Source of the DNA: Clostridia bacterium
Lineage (GTDB): Bacteria > Bacillota > Clostridia > Christensenellales > UBA3700
Assembly: GCA_029060025.1 (NCBI GenBank)
Contig: JAIDUV010000021.1
Span: forward strand, 1-58,357
Direction: 5' to 3'
Length of the DNA stretch: 58,357 nt
Translations under genes and position numbers: made by a program
The notes under the pieces: generated by a model
What the model was told of the DNA's origin: nothing
The model's database searches: none
Seen by the model: only the letters and a program-made list of their open reading frames with translations
In this document: in pieces, positions 27,062-35,969 of the stretch
How the letters are laid out: every line of letters starts with the position of its first letter
Numbering within the stretch: the stretch's first letter is position 1

Positions 27062-27128
27062 ACCGATGTTTTGCGTAGTCTTATGCAGATGTTAAAACTA
27101 TAATTTGTATTACTGCGTCAAGGCATAA

Positions 27129-27175
27129 AAAAATAAGCACCTACTCTCCGTTTTGGATTGTAAGTGCTTATTTTT
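27129..27175 (-). terminator. Intrinsic terminator after rlmD
   Basis: A 12-bp stem AAAAATAAGCAC/GTGCTTATTTTT (27129-27140 with 27164-27175). On the minus strand it is followed by a run of T, ending the rlmD transcript. Confidence 0.85.
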
Positions 27176-27213
27176 AGGTTTAGTCCATTATTTTGCCCTG
27201 AAAAGCCGTTATT

Positions 27214-28572
27214 CTACTCATTCCTCTTGAGACAAACTAGAGTTTCGATATGCTTTGTATTTGGGAACATATCGTAAGGCGTGATTGACGTAGGTTCGTA
27301 CCTGTCAAGAAGGACTTTGACGTCTCTTGCTAATGTCGCAGGATTGCAGGATACGTAAATAATTTTATCGGGCAAAGCCGATAAAAGCGCTTTTAGGACT
27401 GCTCCGTCGCAACCTTTGCGAGGCGGATCAAGCACGACAATAGACCTGTCGAGACGCGTTACGACCTTGGGAAGTTCTTGAGCGCAATCTCCGCAAATGT
27501 TGATTATCTTGTCGTCATTGCCGTTGAGTTTTGCCAAAACCTTGGAGTTGGCAATTGCCTGCGGCACTATTTCTATAGCGTAGACCTTGTCTGCGTACTT
27601 TGCAAATATATTGCTCATAATTCCTATGCCGCTGTATGCGTCGATTACGTTGGAAATACCGCTGTCTTTTATTATCTCGCCTACTTTGGAATATATCATA
27701 TCCCTTACGTCGTCGTTGATTTGCATAAAGGATTGAGGCGACACGAGATATTTTACGCCCAACGCTTCGCCTTGCAATGCGTCGTCTCCGTAAAGAGTAA
27801 TTACCTTTTCGCCCATAATGACGTTGGTGCGACGTGTATTGGGAGAAATATAAAGAGAAAACTCTATGTCAAGAGTATTAAGCATAGATATCAGACGGTT
27901 ACTTTTGGGCAAGCCGTTGCCATTGAGTACGGCGCATATCGCGTACTTGCCGTCGACCTTGCGTATCACAAGGTGCCTGACAAGTCCTTTGTGATTTATC
28001 TCGTCGTAAGCCGTCAGTCCCTCTTCTTTCATATAATCTAAAAACGCGTCCAATATAGCCTGCATACCCTCGCTGTTGAGAAGACAACTTCCGCCCTCTC
28101 CCTGCCTGCAGAACGGTACGACTTTGTGCGAATTGGGAGCAAAATATCCGACGACTAACTTGCCGTCTTGATAAGATATGGGAACTTGAATCTTGTTGCG
28201 GTAGCCTATCTGCTTTGGACTTGCAACTGTATTGTCGATCGCAAATTCTCGTTTGCACTCTCTTTCTAAACAGTTTTTGACGTGAAGCCGCTTGATCTCC
28301 AACTGCCTTGCATAATCTATATGCAACGTCTCGCAACCGCCGCACTTAAAGCATATCTTGCACGGAGGGTCTACTCTGTCACTGCTTGCGACGAGTATCT
28401 TGACGACCTTTGCAAAACAAAAAGACTTCTTGACTTGAGTAATCTGCACCTTGGCTGTCTCGCCTACCAGCGTACCCGGGACAAACAAAACGACGCCGTC
28501 TACTTTTGCAACGCCTTCGCCGTCCATACCCACTGAAGTAATGTCAACTGTCAAAATTTCGCCTACTTGCAT
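27214..28572 (-). CDS. rlmD: 23S rRNA (uracil-C5)-methyltransferase, RlmD/RlmCD family
   Basis: 452 residues. N-terminal TRAM domain (GEILTVDITSVGMDGEGVAKVDG, about 1-60), iron-sulfur cysteines CKICFKCGGCETLH, SAM-binding VIDAYSGIGIMSNIFA, catalytic VLDPPRKGCDGAVL and IIYVSCNPATLARD with the nucleophilic Cys. Methylates U1939 and/or U747 of 23S rRNA; in Firmicutes one RlmCD enzyme does both, so the exact name is uncertain. Monocistronic with its own promoter and terminator. Confidence 0.93.
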   Translation of the reverse strand: MQVGEILTVDITSVGMDGEGVAKVDGVVLFVPGTLVGETAKVQITQVKKSFCFAKVVKILVASSDRVDPPCKICFKCGGCETLHIDYARQLEIKRLHVKNCLERECKREFAIDNTVASPKQIGYRNKIQVPISYQDGKLVVGYFAPNSHKVVPFCRQGEGGSCLLNSEGMQAILDAFLDYMKEEGLTAYDEINHKGLVRHLVIRKVDGKYAICAVLNGNGLPKSNRLISMLNTLDIEFSLYISPNTRRTNVIMGEKVITLYGDDALQGEALGVKYLVSPQSFMQINDDVRDMIYSKVGEIIKDSGISNVIDAYSGIGIMSNIFAKYADKVYAIEIVPQAIANSKVLAKLNGNDDKIINICGDCAQELPKVVTRLDRSIVVLDPPRKGCDGAVLKALLSALPDKIIYVSCNPATLARDVKVLLDRYEPTSITPYDMFPNTKHIETLVCLKRNE

Positions 28573-28583
28573 AATACTCCTTC

Positions 28584-28641
28584 CGTACTTAAATATTTTA
28601 AAGCATAATTATGACAATGTCAAACGGCAAGTTTAAGTACG
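28584..28641. promoter_or_regulatory. rlmD promoter inside an inverted repeat
   Basis: Minus-strand TTGACA (28618-28623), 17 bases, TAAAAT (28595-28600). A perfect 10-bp inverted repeat CGTACTTAAA/TTTAAGTACG (28584-28593 and 28632-28641) brackets the promoter, suggesting an operator or overlapping divergent control with the small gene downstream. Confidence 0.65.
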
Positions 28642-28674
28642 AATAAATTAGTCATAATTTCTTTGGAGGGAATT

Positions 28675-28806
28675 ATGAAAAAACAATCTACAAAAAAAAG
28701 TAAACAACAAAAATCAAATCAAAGAGTAAAAATGCGCTCGATAGACGAAGCAAATATGAAAATGGCGCTTAAGGACGAGGCGGACGGCAACGGCAAACCG
28801 TATTAA
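28675..28806 (+). CDS. 43-residue lysine-rich small protein
   Basis: ATG to TAA with a strong GGAGGG four bases upstream. The first 20 residues are almost all K, Q, S, N and R (MKKQSTKKSKQQKSNQRVK), followed by an acidic half ending in DGNGKPY. No membrane segment. The ribosome binding site and the sharp change in composition argue that it is real. The basic head might bind RNA or DNA; that is a guess. Divergent from rlmD. Confidence 0.6.
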   Translation: MKKQSTKKSKQQKSNQRVKMRSIDEANMKMALKDEADGNGKPY

Positions 28807-28811
28807 CATTC

Positions 28812-28840
28812 TTGACATAGATACCGCAATAAGTTAAACT
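28812..28840 (+). promoter_or_regulatory. Promoter of the radical SAM gene, possibly leaderless
   Basis: TTGACA (28812-28817), 17 bases, TAAACT (28835-28840). The expected start point falls at about 28847, which is the A of the ATG. Confidence 0.55.
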
Positions 28841-28846
28841 TGTGGT

Positions 28847-29719
28847 ATGGAAAACTTATGCCGACTCTGTCCGAGAAAATGCGCCGTTGACAGAAGTAAA
28901 ACACGTGGATATTGCAACCAAGGCTCGCTCAAAATTGCGCGAGCGGCTTTGCATAAATGGGAAGAACCTATAATCTCGGGAACCAACGGAAGTGGAACGA
29001 TATTTTTTAGCGGCTGCAATCTCAAGTGCGTATACTGTCAAAATTTTGAGGTATCTCGCGGCAAGGGCAAGGATATGACGCCAAGCAGCCTTGTAGATAT
29101 ATTTAAAAAACTCGAAGACCTAAAGGCGCACAATATCAATTTGGTCACGCCTACTCACTTTGCAGACAATATAGTCGAGGCTTGCAAAATCTATAAGCCG
29201 AAAATTCCTGTCGTATATAATTGCGGAGGCTATGAAAGTCTTGACACTTTGGAAAAACTAAAAGACGTCGTCGATATCTTTATACCCGACTTTAAGTACA
29301 GCAACAATGCCCTTGCGACAAAATACAGCAACTGCAAAGATTATTTTGAAGTATGTACCGCCGTTCTGCTTAAAATGCGACAACTTCGCCCAAAAGATAT
29401 CGTCAAAGACGGCATAATGAAAAGAGGTATGATAATACGCCATCTCGTGCTGCCAAACGCAATCGACAATACTAAAGGCGTGCTTGACTGGATAGCAACC
29501 AATATGCCTAAAAATACCTACGTCTCTCTTATGGGACAGTACGTACCTGTAGGCATTGCGTATAAATTCCCCGAGATAAACAGAAAACTCAAGCCGTTGG
29601 AATATAAAATCGCGACGCAATACGCTTTGAAATTAGGTCTTGACAACACCTTTGTTCAAAGCCTTGACAGCGCAAACAAAGACTTTATCCCAGATTTTGA
29701 CGAAAAGTCATTGATATAA
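28847..29719 (+). CDS. Radical SAM protein, PflA-like (AmmeMemoRadiSam/YgiQ-type activase relative)
   Basis: 290 residues. Radical SAM cluster C57-x3-C61-x2-C64 (CNLKCVYC) and an extra N-terminal cysteine set at 5, 8, 12 and 23, as in the uncharacterised proteins annotated 'putative pyruvate formate-lyase activating enzyme'. YNCGGYESLDTLEKL follows. Nothing resembling a glycyl-radical enzyme lies nearby, so the substrate is unknown. There is no Shine-Dalgarno before the ATG. Confidence 0.85.
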   Translation: MENLCRLCPRKCAVDRSKTRGYCNQGSLKIARAALHKWEEPIISGTNGSGTIFFSGCNLKCVYCQNFEVSRGKGKDMTPSSLVDIFKKLEDLKAHNINLVTPTHFADNIVEACKIYKPKIPVVYNCGGYESLDTLEKLKDVVDIFIPDFKYSNNALATKYSNCKDYFEVCTAVLLKMRQLRPKDIVKDGIMKRGMIIRHLVLPNAIDNTKGVLDWIATNMPKNTYVSLMGQYVPVGIAYKFPEINRKLKPLEYKIATQYALKLGLDNTFVQSLDSANKDFIPDFDEKSLI

Positions 29720-29733
29720 TAATATAAGTTGTA

Positions 29734-32214
29734 TCAATTGTTTATAATATCTATCGGCTTTTTCTTCAAAAGGCGTTTGATTGGCAACATACTGCCCAGC
29801 GCGCAAGTGATAACAGCCACGCCGAATACTGCTAATGCAGACAACCAATTGGCTTCCATTCCCATAAAGATGTTATTACCGAAAAACATAATATAGTTGC
29901 ATAATGCTATCCACCCAACAGACAAGAGTATCGCAAGTACAAAACCTATCAATCCAATCAGCAAAGATTCTATCGAGAATATACTTATCAATTCTCTGTT
30001 CCCTGCGCCCAATGCTTTCAATATACCAATTTGCCTTTGAGACGAACTTATAGTCGCGCTTATATAATTGATTATCATTAAGATAGTAAAAATCAAGAAT
30101 ATTACGCCCGTGCCTACTCCGCAATACTTAATTATTTTTACAAACATATAACCGTTGTCCAAACCGTTCATTGCAGACCAATATATCGGGAAATAGAAGT
30201 TCTCGTCAATATCGTAACTTTGCGAAAGAGCAACCAACTGCTTATCTTTGTTTTTATCTCCGCTTAATGGCGTATACAACGCCCATATTATATCGTCTTT
30301 GTAGTCGTACTGACTTAAAAATGACTCTGACATTATTAAATGTCGAGCAACGTACGGAAAAGGATTAACACTATCGTCAATTATACCTACTATTTTGAAA
30401 TCTTTGGGTGCTTCGTCCTCTCCCAATTGCAACAACATTTTATTATTTAGGCAAAAATCAATCAACTCTTTATCTCCTGCGGTTTTATTATGACCATAAC
30501 AATTATAATACAACGTAACTAATCTTGTACGACTAAAGATAATTTCATCATCGGCAAGTGTGGTAAAGTCCCTAACTTTTGTTATTTTATAACCTTCTTC
30601 CTCCGTGTATAATTTTCCATAAGAACTCGCTGATAAATAGGATATATAACTGATATTTACCCCAGCCATTGAACCGCTTTTTACACTCGCCGTCGGTAAC
30701 GTATGATGATAATCGATGTAAAACTGCGAAACAAAAATGCAATTGTGAATTGAATGGCTTGTAGCATCACTTAACTCCATTTGCAAATTGCCATATTCAT
30801 TAAATTCTTTTTCCGTCATTGTCTCCGGAACGTTCTTTAATGGCTCATATTTTGCCATATCCAATCCAGTATCTACTACTCCGACTATTTTGTAATATTG
30901 TCCATACGATTTGCCAATAATAGCATTATATGAAACAATTAATTCTTGTATATCCTTCTCCCAATTGTACAGTCCGTATTCAAGATAAATGTCGCAAATA
31001 TACGCTGGAAGAGCAACTTCCATCTTGTCCTTTGGCAACCGACCTGCAAGCATCTTCAACCCCAATCTCGCCAAATTATCATCAGTCAAAGACGTTACCC
31101 CAAGTATACGACCTGTATGAAAGTTATCGTTCTCTCTATATTCGGGGATTTCGTCTACGCCGTCAAACCTTGTATCATAATATATTTTGTTGAACTTGAA
31201 GTCAGGCAATTCGTCGCAAATCTTTTTTACATTCTCATTGGATATTCTAGTTTCTCCGCCGACATTATGCAAATTAGAATCTGGTTGCAATTTCGACCCA
31301 AGATGTACTATCTTTTCGCCCTTTGCAATCAAATTACTATACTCAACGGTAACGTTGTTACTTTGCGCCATAGTTACGGCAACTGAAATAAACGACAGCG
31401 CAAATACAACCAAAATCAACGTCACAATCATACGGAATTTGTGCCTTAATGCAAAACCTAAACCTAGTTTTGCTATATTACGCGCGCTCATCCCCTTTGA
31501 AGGCAACGTAGATTTTATTTTTAATATAGGCTCTTTATCTTGCTTATTATTTTCGTTAAGCGTTGCTTCCCCATCGACACATTCAATTATTGTATCAGCA
31601 TATTTCTTCACCGACTCGCCGTCGTGAGATACTACTATCACAAGTCTTTCTTTGGATAATTCTTTTAACAATTCAAAAATAGTTTGGCTTGTCGCGCTGT
31701 CAAGATTTCCGGTTGGCTCGTCTGCCAAAATTATATCGGGAGACTTTACCAAAGCCCTTGCCATAGCCACTCTTTGCTTTTGTCCGCCCGACAATTTGGA
31801 TGCTTTTCGTTTTTCATACCCATCAAGGTCAACTGCCTTTAATGCTTGTTGTATCTTCTCTATATCAGTCTTTTCGCCTTTTAAGTCTAATGCCAAGGCA
31901 ATGTTTTCTCCTACTGAAAGTTCTTCAATAAGATTAAAATTCTGAAAGATAAAACCCACTTTATTCTTACGATATTCGTCAAGGTGATTGCACGATAGCG
32001 TGTCGAGACATTCGCCATCTACGATTACTTGTCCGTCGGATACGCTATCTAATCCGCCCAAAATATTCAACATCGTCGATTTTCCGCTTCCCGACTTGCC
32101 TGTAATAAAATAAAGCCCGCTGTCCTCAAACGTAATGTTGACATCTTTGAGCGCTTTGACTTCGTCTTCTTTATCTTTATTATAAATCTTTGTAACATCT
32201 TTTAACTCAATCAT
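29734..32214 (-). CDS. Fused ABC transporter, ATPase plus FtsX-type permease
   Basis: 826 residues. Residues 1-220 are the ATPase: Walker [10 protein letters not shown], signature [15 protein letters not shown], Walker [13 protein letters not shown]. One membrane segment at about 262-285, a large external region of about 400 residues, then three membrane segments at the C-terminus (about 685-710, 740-765, 785-810) of the FtsX/MacB fold. Such fusions usually act in peptide resistance or mechanotransmission, not import. Own AGAGG ribosome binding site; no two-component genes adjacent. Confidence 0.92.
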   Translation of the reverse strand: MIELKDVTKIYNKDKEDEVKALKDVNITFEDSGLYFITGKSGSGKSTMLNILGGLDSVSDGQVIVDGECLDTLSCNHLDEYRKNKVGFIFQNFNLIEELSVGENIALALDLKGEKTDIEKIQQALKAVDLDGYEKRKASKLSGGQKQRVAMARALVKSPDIILADEPTGNLDSATSQTIFELLKELSKERLVIVVSHDGESVKKYADTIIECVDGEATLNENNKQDKEPILKIKSTLPSKGMSARNIAKLGLGFALRHKFRMIVTLILVVFALSFISVAVTMAQSNNVTVEYSNLIAKGEKIVHLGSKLQPDSNLHNVGGETRISNENVKKICDELPDFKFNKIYYDTRFDGVDEIPEYRENDNFHTGRILGVTSLTDDNLARLGLKMLAGRLPKDKMEVALPAYICDIYLEYGLYNWEKDIQELIVSYNAIIGKSYGQYYKIVGVVDTGLDMAKYEPLKNVPETMTEKEFNEYGNLQMELSDATSHSIHNCIFVSQFYIDYHHTLPTASVKSGSMAGVNISYISYLSASSYGKLYTEEEGYKITKVRDFTTLADDEIIFSRTRLVTLYYNCYGHNKTAGDKELIDFCLNNKMLLQLGEDEAPKDFKIVGIIDDSVNPFPYVARHLIMSESFLSQYDYKDDIIWALYTPLSGDKNKDKQLVALSQSYDIDENFYFPIYWSAMNGLDNGYMFVKIIKYCGVGTGVIFLIFTILMIINYISATISSSQRQIGILKALGAGNRELISIFSIESLLIGLIGFVLAILLSVGWIALCNYIMFFGNNIFMGMEANWLSALAVFGVAVITCALGSMLPIKRLLKKKPIDIINN

Positions 32215-32260
32215 ACAAATAACCTCTTATATAAAAACTGCTATTTTTTGATTAAATACG

Positions 32261-32287
32261 TTAAGACGCCCTTTTGGGGCGTCTTAA
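32261..32287. terminator. Hairpin between membrane protein and ABC exporter genes
   Basis: An 11-bp perfect stem TTAAGACGCCC/GGGCGTCTTAA (32261-32271 and 32277-32287) with a 5-base loop. On the minus strand no good T-tract follows, so it may be a processing or attenuation hairpin more than a full terminator. Confidence 0.55.
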
Positions 32288-32293
32288 ATCTTG

Positions 32294-33634
32294 TCATTGT
32301 ATTGTATTAGCCTCTGACGATACGTCTGCTGTGGGAGTAGCGTCCGCCGCCGTGGTCGTATCTACCGCTTGTGCAGTCTCGGTTGCAGGCTGCGATTCTA
32401 CCGCAGGTTGAGGCTGGCTTGATGCGACTGTATCGGCTGTGGTTTGAGTTTCGGCAATCGGCTCTTCCGGAGGCGGTGTAATTCCGCCTGCGTCTGCAAC
32501 GCCTTCCGTCTGCTCTGCTTGCTTGTAATTGGACATAAGCAACGTATATTGGCAAAGCACTAGCCATACCGCGCCTACTATGGCGCAACCAATTGCGATA
32601 TACAGAATCATATAGGTCTGTCTTGTCATAAAGTATATCAAACCGCCTATAGTGACCATAAACATCATATACGGCATACAGTCAATTACGTTGGCTCTGC
32701 CTCTGACAATTCTAATAAATATACCTACTATCATAAGTATTGCCGCCAACGCCGCAAATACCATAGTCACGATCTTCTCCGTCTGCGTGGCAACAAATTC
32801 AAAATCTTCAAAGACATTAGACTTGCTGATTATGAGTATCAACAAAGCGCCTATTACGCAAAGCATAGAGATAAAGAAGCCGTATTTTGTGAATATAACT
32901 TTAAAATACATCGAAAGTTTGCTCTTTGCTTTGTACGATTTGTCATTATGATTGCGCTGCACACTGGGACTAAACATAATCAAACGTATTGTAAATAGCA
33001 CCAATACCGCAACCGTCACGGCAAGCGTAGCAATGGATATGCCGTCAAACGAAGCAAAGTTCTTGAATATAACACACTGCGCTATCATACTCGCGCATAT
33101 CATAAGCGCCATCAATAAAAACGCGTCAAATGAGCATACTCTTCTCTTTTTTACAGTAATGATAAACCAGGCTAACATTATTACTGCCGCAATGCCGAGT
33201 ATAATGCATATCCATACCAAGTTGGCTTTGAACAACTCGCCTTTATCGACTATGTATGAAGAAAAGAATATCGCGTACATCATCAACGCAAACGGTAATA
33301 GTGTGATAATATTAAAGTATCTAAAAAGCGCCACAATATATGCGCCCACCTTTTTCTCTTTCTTGGGCTTTTCCGGTTTTGCCGTAGCGTCGGGCTTTTT
33401 GCCCTTTTTCTTTCCCTTCTTTTTCTTCTTGTCTTGCGGCGCGTCAACTTGAGCGTCTTGGCTTTCAACGACAGGTTGCCCGACCACAGGCGCTTCCTGC
33501 GATTGAGCCGTATCAGCCTGCAAGTCTTCTTGCGGCTTATCTGTCAATACATCTTGCGCGCTTGGAGCAACTGATTCAGGATTTTCTGCAGCAACAGGTT
33601 GCTCGCTCAAAACCTCGTTTGTTTGTTCTTCCAT
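32294..33634 (-). CDS. Hypothetical membrane protein with low-complexity cytoplasmic tails
   Basis: 446 residues. The N-terminal ~70 residues are acidic and rich in Q, P and A, then a basic KKKKGKKKGKKP patch, then about eight transmembrane segments (about 105-365). The C-terminal ~80 residues are a disordered run rich in A, T, P and Q (ETAQAVDTTTAADATPTAD). No signal peptide, so both tails are probably cytoplasmic. No recognised family. Expressed ahead of the ABC exporter with a strong AGGGGGA site. Confidence 0.75.
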   Translation of the reverse strand: MEEQTNEVLSEQPVAAENPESVAPSAQDVLTDKPQEDLQADTAQSQEAPVVGQPVVESQDAQVDAPQDKKKKKGKKKGKKPDATAKPEKPKKEKKVGAYIVALFRYFNIITLLPFALMMYAIFFSSYIVDKGELFKANLVWICIILGIAAVIMLAWFIITVKKRRVCSFDAFLLMALMICASMIAQCVIFKNFASFDGISIATLAVTVAVLVLFTIRLIMFSPSVQRNHNDKSYKAKSKLSMYFKVIFTKYGFFISMLCVIGALLILIISKSNVFEDFEFVATQTEKIVTMVFAALAAILMIVGIFIRIVRGRANVIDCMPYMMFMVTIGGLIYFMTRQTYMILYIAIGCAIVGAVWLVLCQYTLLMSNYKQAEQTEGVADAGGITPPPEEPIAETQTTADTVASSQPQPAVESQPATETAQAVDTTTAADATPTADVSSEANTIQ

Positions 33635-33858
33635 ATTCTCCCCCTTTCAAATAATTTTACGCAAGAGCGCAAAAAGTATTTGAGAGTATCTTAAATATAT
33701 TATATTGTATAAAGAGCATTAAAATCAATATGTTTTTCAAAAAAAATTACAAAAACCAAAGTTTTTTTAATAAATTTTTAATTATTTGCCATTTAGACCC
33801 TTAGACTATGCCTTAAGAGACAGCGCGCAAATAAATCGGTACTTAAAATTGAAAGATA

Positions 33859-34242
33859 TCAAACTTTCTCAAAGCCCCTTTGGGTCATCATAATATCTAT
33901 GACGTCGCAAACCTTGCGAGCACACAACTCCGATTTGATGGGTATCATTGCAGGCACTTCTTTGTATGCCGAAGCCTTGGACATATCTCTAAAACGAATT
34001 TTCTTTTGAGCAATCTCTTCTTGAGAGGCGTCAATAGCAAGATAGATTTTGAGCGAATTGCCGCCAATCGTAATCTTTGCCAATAATTTTTTACCTGCTC
34101 TGTAACTGTCGCACCTAAGGCTTAATCTGCTCTTAACTCCTTTATAAGAAAGAAAACGCGAATGAAGCCTGTTGTAATACTCCATACTCTCTTCGTCAAT
34201 TTCATTGATTCTCTCTTCAAAACTCTGCCTCGGTTCCGCCAC
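33859..34242 (-). CDS. Small protein carrying a domain shared with the 1617-residue surface protein
   Basis: 127 residues from the GTG at 34242, which has GGGAGGT six bases upstream. A TTG further upstream is open but falls inside the promoter. Residues 23-124 align by eye with the last ~100 residues of the surface protein at 47586-52439: Y-x2-L, LS-x3-x-x-K, a strand pair (LLAKITIGGNSLKIYLAID against PLIKLTIKKDTTVALFKME) and a final helix with a cysteine (CARKVCDVID against ACKIAKNMID). Soluble, no signal peptide. Function unknown. Confidence 0.75.
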   Translation of the reverse strand: MAEPRQSFEERINEIDEESMEYYNRLHSRFLSYKGVKSRLSLRCDSYRAGKKLLAKITIGGNSLKIYLAIDASQEEIAQKKIRFRDMSKASAYKEVPAMIPIKSELCARKVCDVIDIMMTQRGFEKV

Positions 34243-34281
34243 AATTTTACCTCCCACTCGCATTTTAAGCGTTACTTTACC

Positions 34282-34310
34282 ATTATAATAATTATGTCTC
34301 AATTTGTCAA
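34282..34310 (-). promoter_or_regulatory. Consensus sigma-A promoter of the small shared-domain gene
   Basis: Minus-strand TTGACA (34305-34310), 17 bases, TATAAT (34282-34287). Transcription would start near 34275, which excludes the upstream TTG start and leaves about 33 bases before the GTG. Confidence 0.85.
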
Positions 34311-34419
34311 TACTTACAATTATAATTATTGCAAATTTTTTATTTTAGAGAAAATTGACTTAAAGCAATGCCAAGCAGGACGTTTTAGGTCAATTATAAA
34401 AAATTTAAATTATCAAATA

Positions 34420-34674
34420 TTACTTATTGTCGTTAAGATATTTTTCACAAGCCCTTGCAAGTTGGTCAGGACAAGAAGTCGGTCTTGCTCCGCAAGAAAT
34501 ACCCTTAAGTTTTGTCGCTACGTCTTGGACTCTCATTCCTTCGACTAATTTGCCGATACCCTTGAGATTGCCGTTGCAACCGCCTGTGAATTTTACGTTG
34601 GTGATTATTCCATCTTCTATGTCAAAATCAATAGCGCGCGAACACGTTCCGCTCGTATTGTATGTGTAATGCAT
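34420..34674 (-). CDS. TSCPD-domain protein (TIGR03905 family)
   Basis: 84 residues, complete. Conserved YNTSGTCSRAIDFDIEDGIITNVKFTGGCNGNLKGIGKLVEGM and the name-giving cysteine motif near the C-terminus (GISCGARPTSCPDQLA). The family resembles the C-terminal domain of class II ribonucleotide reductase (NrdJ); its free-standing role is unclear. Strong AAGGAGG site. Upstream lie two dispersed-repeat copies. Confidence 0.9.
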   Translation of the reverse strand: MHYTYNTSGTCSRAIDFDIEDGIITNVKFTGGCNGNLKGIGKLVEGMRVQDVATKLKGISCGARPTSCPDQLARACEKYLNDNK

Positions 34675-34706
34675 ATTGTCCTCCTTTAAGTTTTACTGTT
34701 TTTTAT

Positions 34707-34781
34707 GAGATTTCTCCACTTCGCTTTGCTACGGTCGAAATGACAATAGTAGTTTTGAGATTTCTCCACGGCGCTATAATC
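34707..34781. repeat. Dispersed REP-like repeat, two copies
   Basis: Copy 1 (34707-34745) reads GAGATTTCTCCACTTCGC, then a CGCTACGGTCGAAATGACA-like end. Copy 2 (34757-34781) keeps only the first half. Part of the family seen at six intergenic places in this window. Confidence 0.75.
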
Positions 34782-34811
34782 TAAATAACGCAATGTTCGA
34801 TTGACGCCAAA

Positions 34812-35726
34812 TCAGTATTTTATCTTTTTTATGCAATTATCGGTATAAAATTCTTTTATATACGCTTCTATATCCGCCTTCTTGCCCTTGTAAGGTCCCG
34901 GCGCTTCCATCTTGGTTGAAACCGTTGCAGTAGCCCACAATAGCGAATCAGCCAAACTGTGCGACTGTCTTTGCGTGATATACGCCGCAAACGTAGTGTC
35001 TCCGCGTCCGCTTCTGCCAGAGAGATTTCTCGCCTTGATAGGACAAGTATACATTTCGTTGCCATCAAAGGCAAGTACCTCGGCAGAATTTGTGATGACG
35101 ACTTCTTTTGCTCCCCACTCGCGCAACATTTGAGCCGCAACAACTCTGTCCGTCTGCCCTGTGAGAATCTCTGCCTCTGCTGTGTCCGTCTTGAGATAAT
35201 CTATATAGGGCAAAACGCGTTTTTTATCCGCCCAGTCTTCAAAATACATTTCGCCAGTATCTCTGTTGGCGTGTCTCAAAAGCGCCTGCACGTCTACGGC
35301 AATCTTGCCGCGCTTGGAAAGTTCTATCATCAAATCGCCGTCAAAGTCACCGTAAATAAGTCCGGCAAAGTGATAAACGTCGACGTCTACGTCGGGTATG
35401 TCTTGGATATAAAAACTGTCTCCCTGTCCGATACAGGTACAGGTACGTCTCTCCTTGTCCGCCGTGTGATACTTGTTGCGAATAGAAGTAGATTCTTTGC
35501 TGGGAATAAAGAATACGTCATCTTTGTCAATGACAAAGCAGTTGAGCCTGTCCTTATCCTGCGGCGCAAGTTTTGTTACGACTCCCACCTTATATCCGCC
35601 TGCATAAGCGGCTGCGGAAGAGTATATTACTGCTCCGCCTACCTCAATTATCTGATTGTCAAGATAGTCGATATTATAATCTAAAGATATGTGTCCTATC
35701 TCCAAAGTATCATAATGCTTTTTCAT
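34812..35726 (-). CDS. PfkB-family carbohydrate kinase
   Basis: 304 residues of the ribokinase/PfkB superfamily. N-terminal GHISLDYNIDY and GGAVIYSSAAAYAGG (the N-terminal PfkB glycine region), C-terminal catalytic GRGDTTFAAY with Asp as the base. The usual GAGD is GRGD here. Substrate unpredictable; possibly a nucleoside or sugar. No sugar transporter or catabolic gene is adjacent. Start has GGAGG six bases upstream. Confidence 0.88.
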   Translation of the reverse strand: MKKHYDTLEIGHISLDYNIDYLDNQIIEVGGAVIYSSAAAYAGGYKVGVVTKLAPQDKDRLNCFVIDKDDVFFIPSKESTSIRNKYHTADKERRTCTCIGQGDSFYIQDIPDVDVDVYHFAGLIYGDFDGDLMIELSKRGKIAVDVQALLRHANRDTGEMYFEDWADKKRVLPYIDYLKTDTAEAEILTGQTDRVVAAQMLREWGAKEVVITNSAEVLAFDGNEMYTCPIKARNLSGRSGRGDTTFAAYITQRQSHSLADSLLWATATVSTKMEAPGPYKGKKADIEAYIKEFYTDNCIKKIKY

Positions 35727-35747
35727 TCGTTACCTCCAATATGTTTT

Positions 35748-35809
35748 GCTTGCTTTGCAAGCAGTAATATTTTTGCCTTCGGCAAAAGTTTTGTTGTCGT
35801 TTTGCGACA
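35748..35809. promoter_or_regulatory. Three tandem mini-hairpins in the PfkB leader
   Basis: GCTTGC-TTT-GCAAGC (35748-35762), TTTTGCC-TTC-GGCAAAA (35771-35787) and TGTCG-5nt-CGACA (35795-35809), all perfect stems with 3-5 base loops, sit just upstream of the kinase ribosome binding site. Confidence 0.6.
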
Positions 35810-35856
35810 GTTATATTTTGATAATTTATCTTTTCATAATACTGATATACGGATTT

Positions 35857-35932
35857 AGATTTCTCCACTTCGCTTCGCTGCGGTCGAAATGACGCCAGAC
35901 TTGGATACGCTATGGTCGAAATGACAATAGCA
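35857..35932. repeat. Dispersed REP-like repeat, two copies
   Basis: A full copy at 35857-35893 (AGATTTCTCCACTTCGC start, GGTCGAAATGAC end) is followed by a partial copy at 35903-35932 (GGTCGAAATGACAATAGCA end). Same family as at 34707. Confidence 0.75.
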
Positions 35933-35969
35933 GCCTCTAGCGAACGAAGAAAATCGCAAACTCTTAGCA

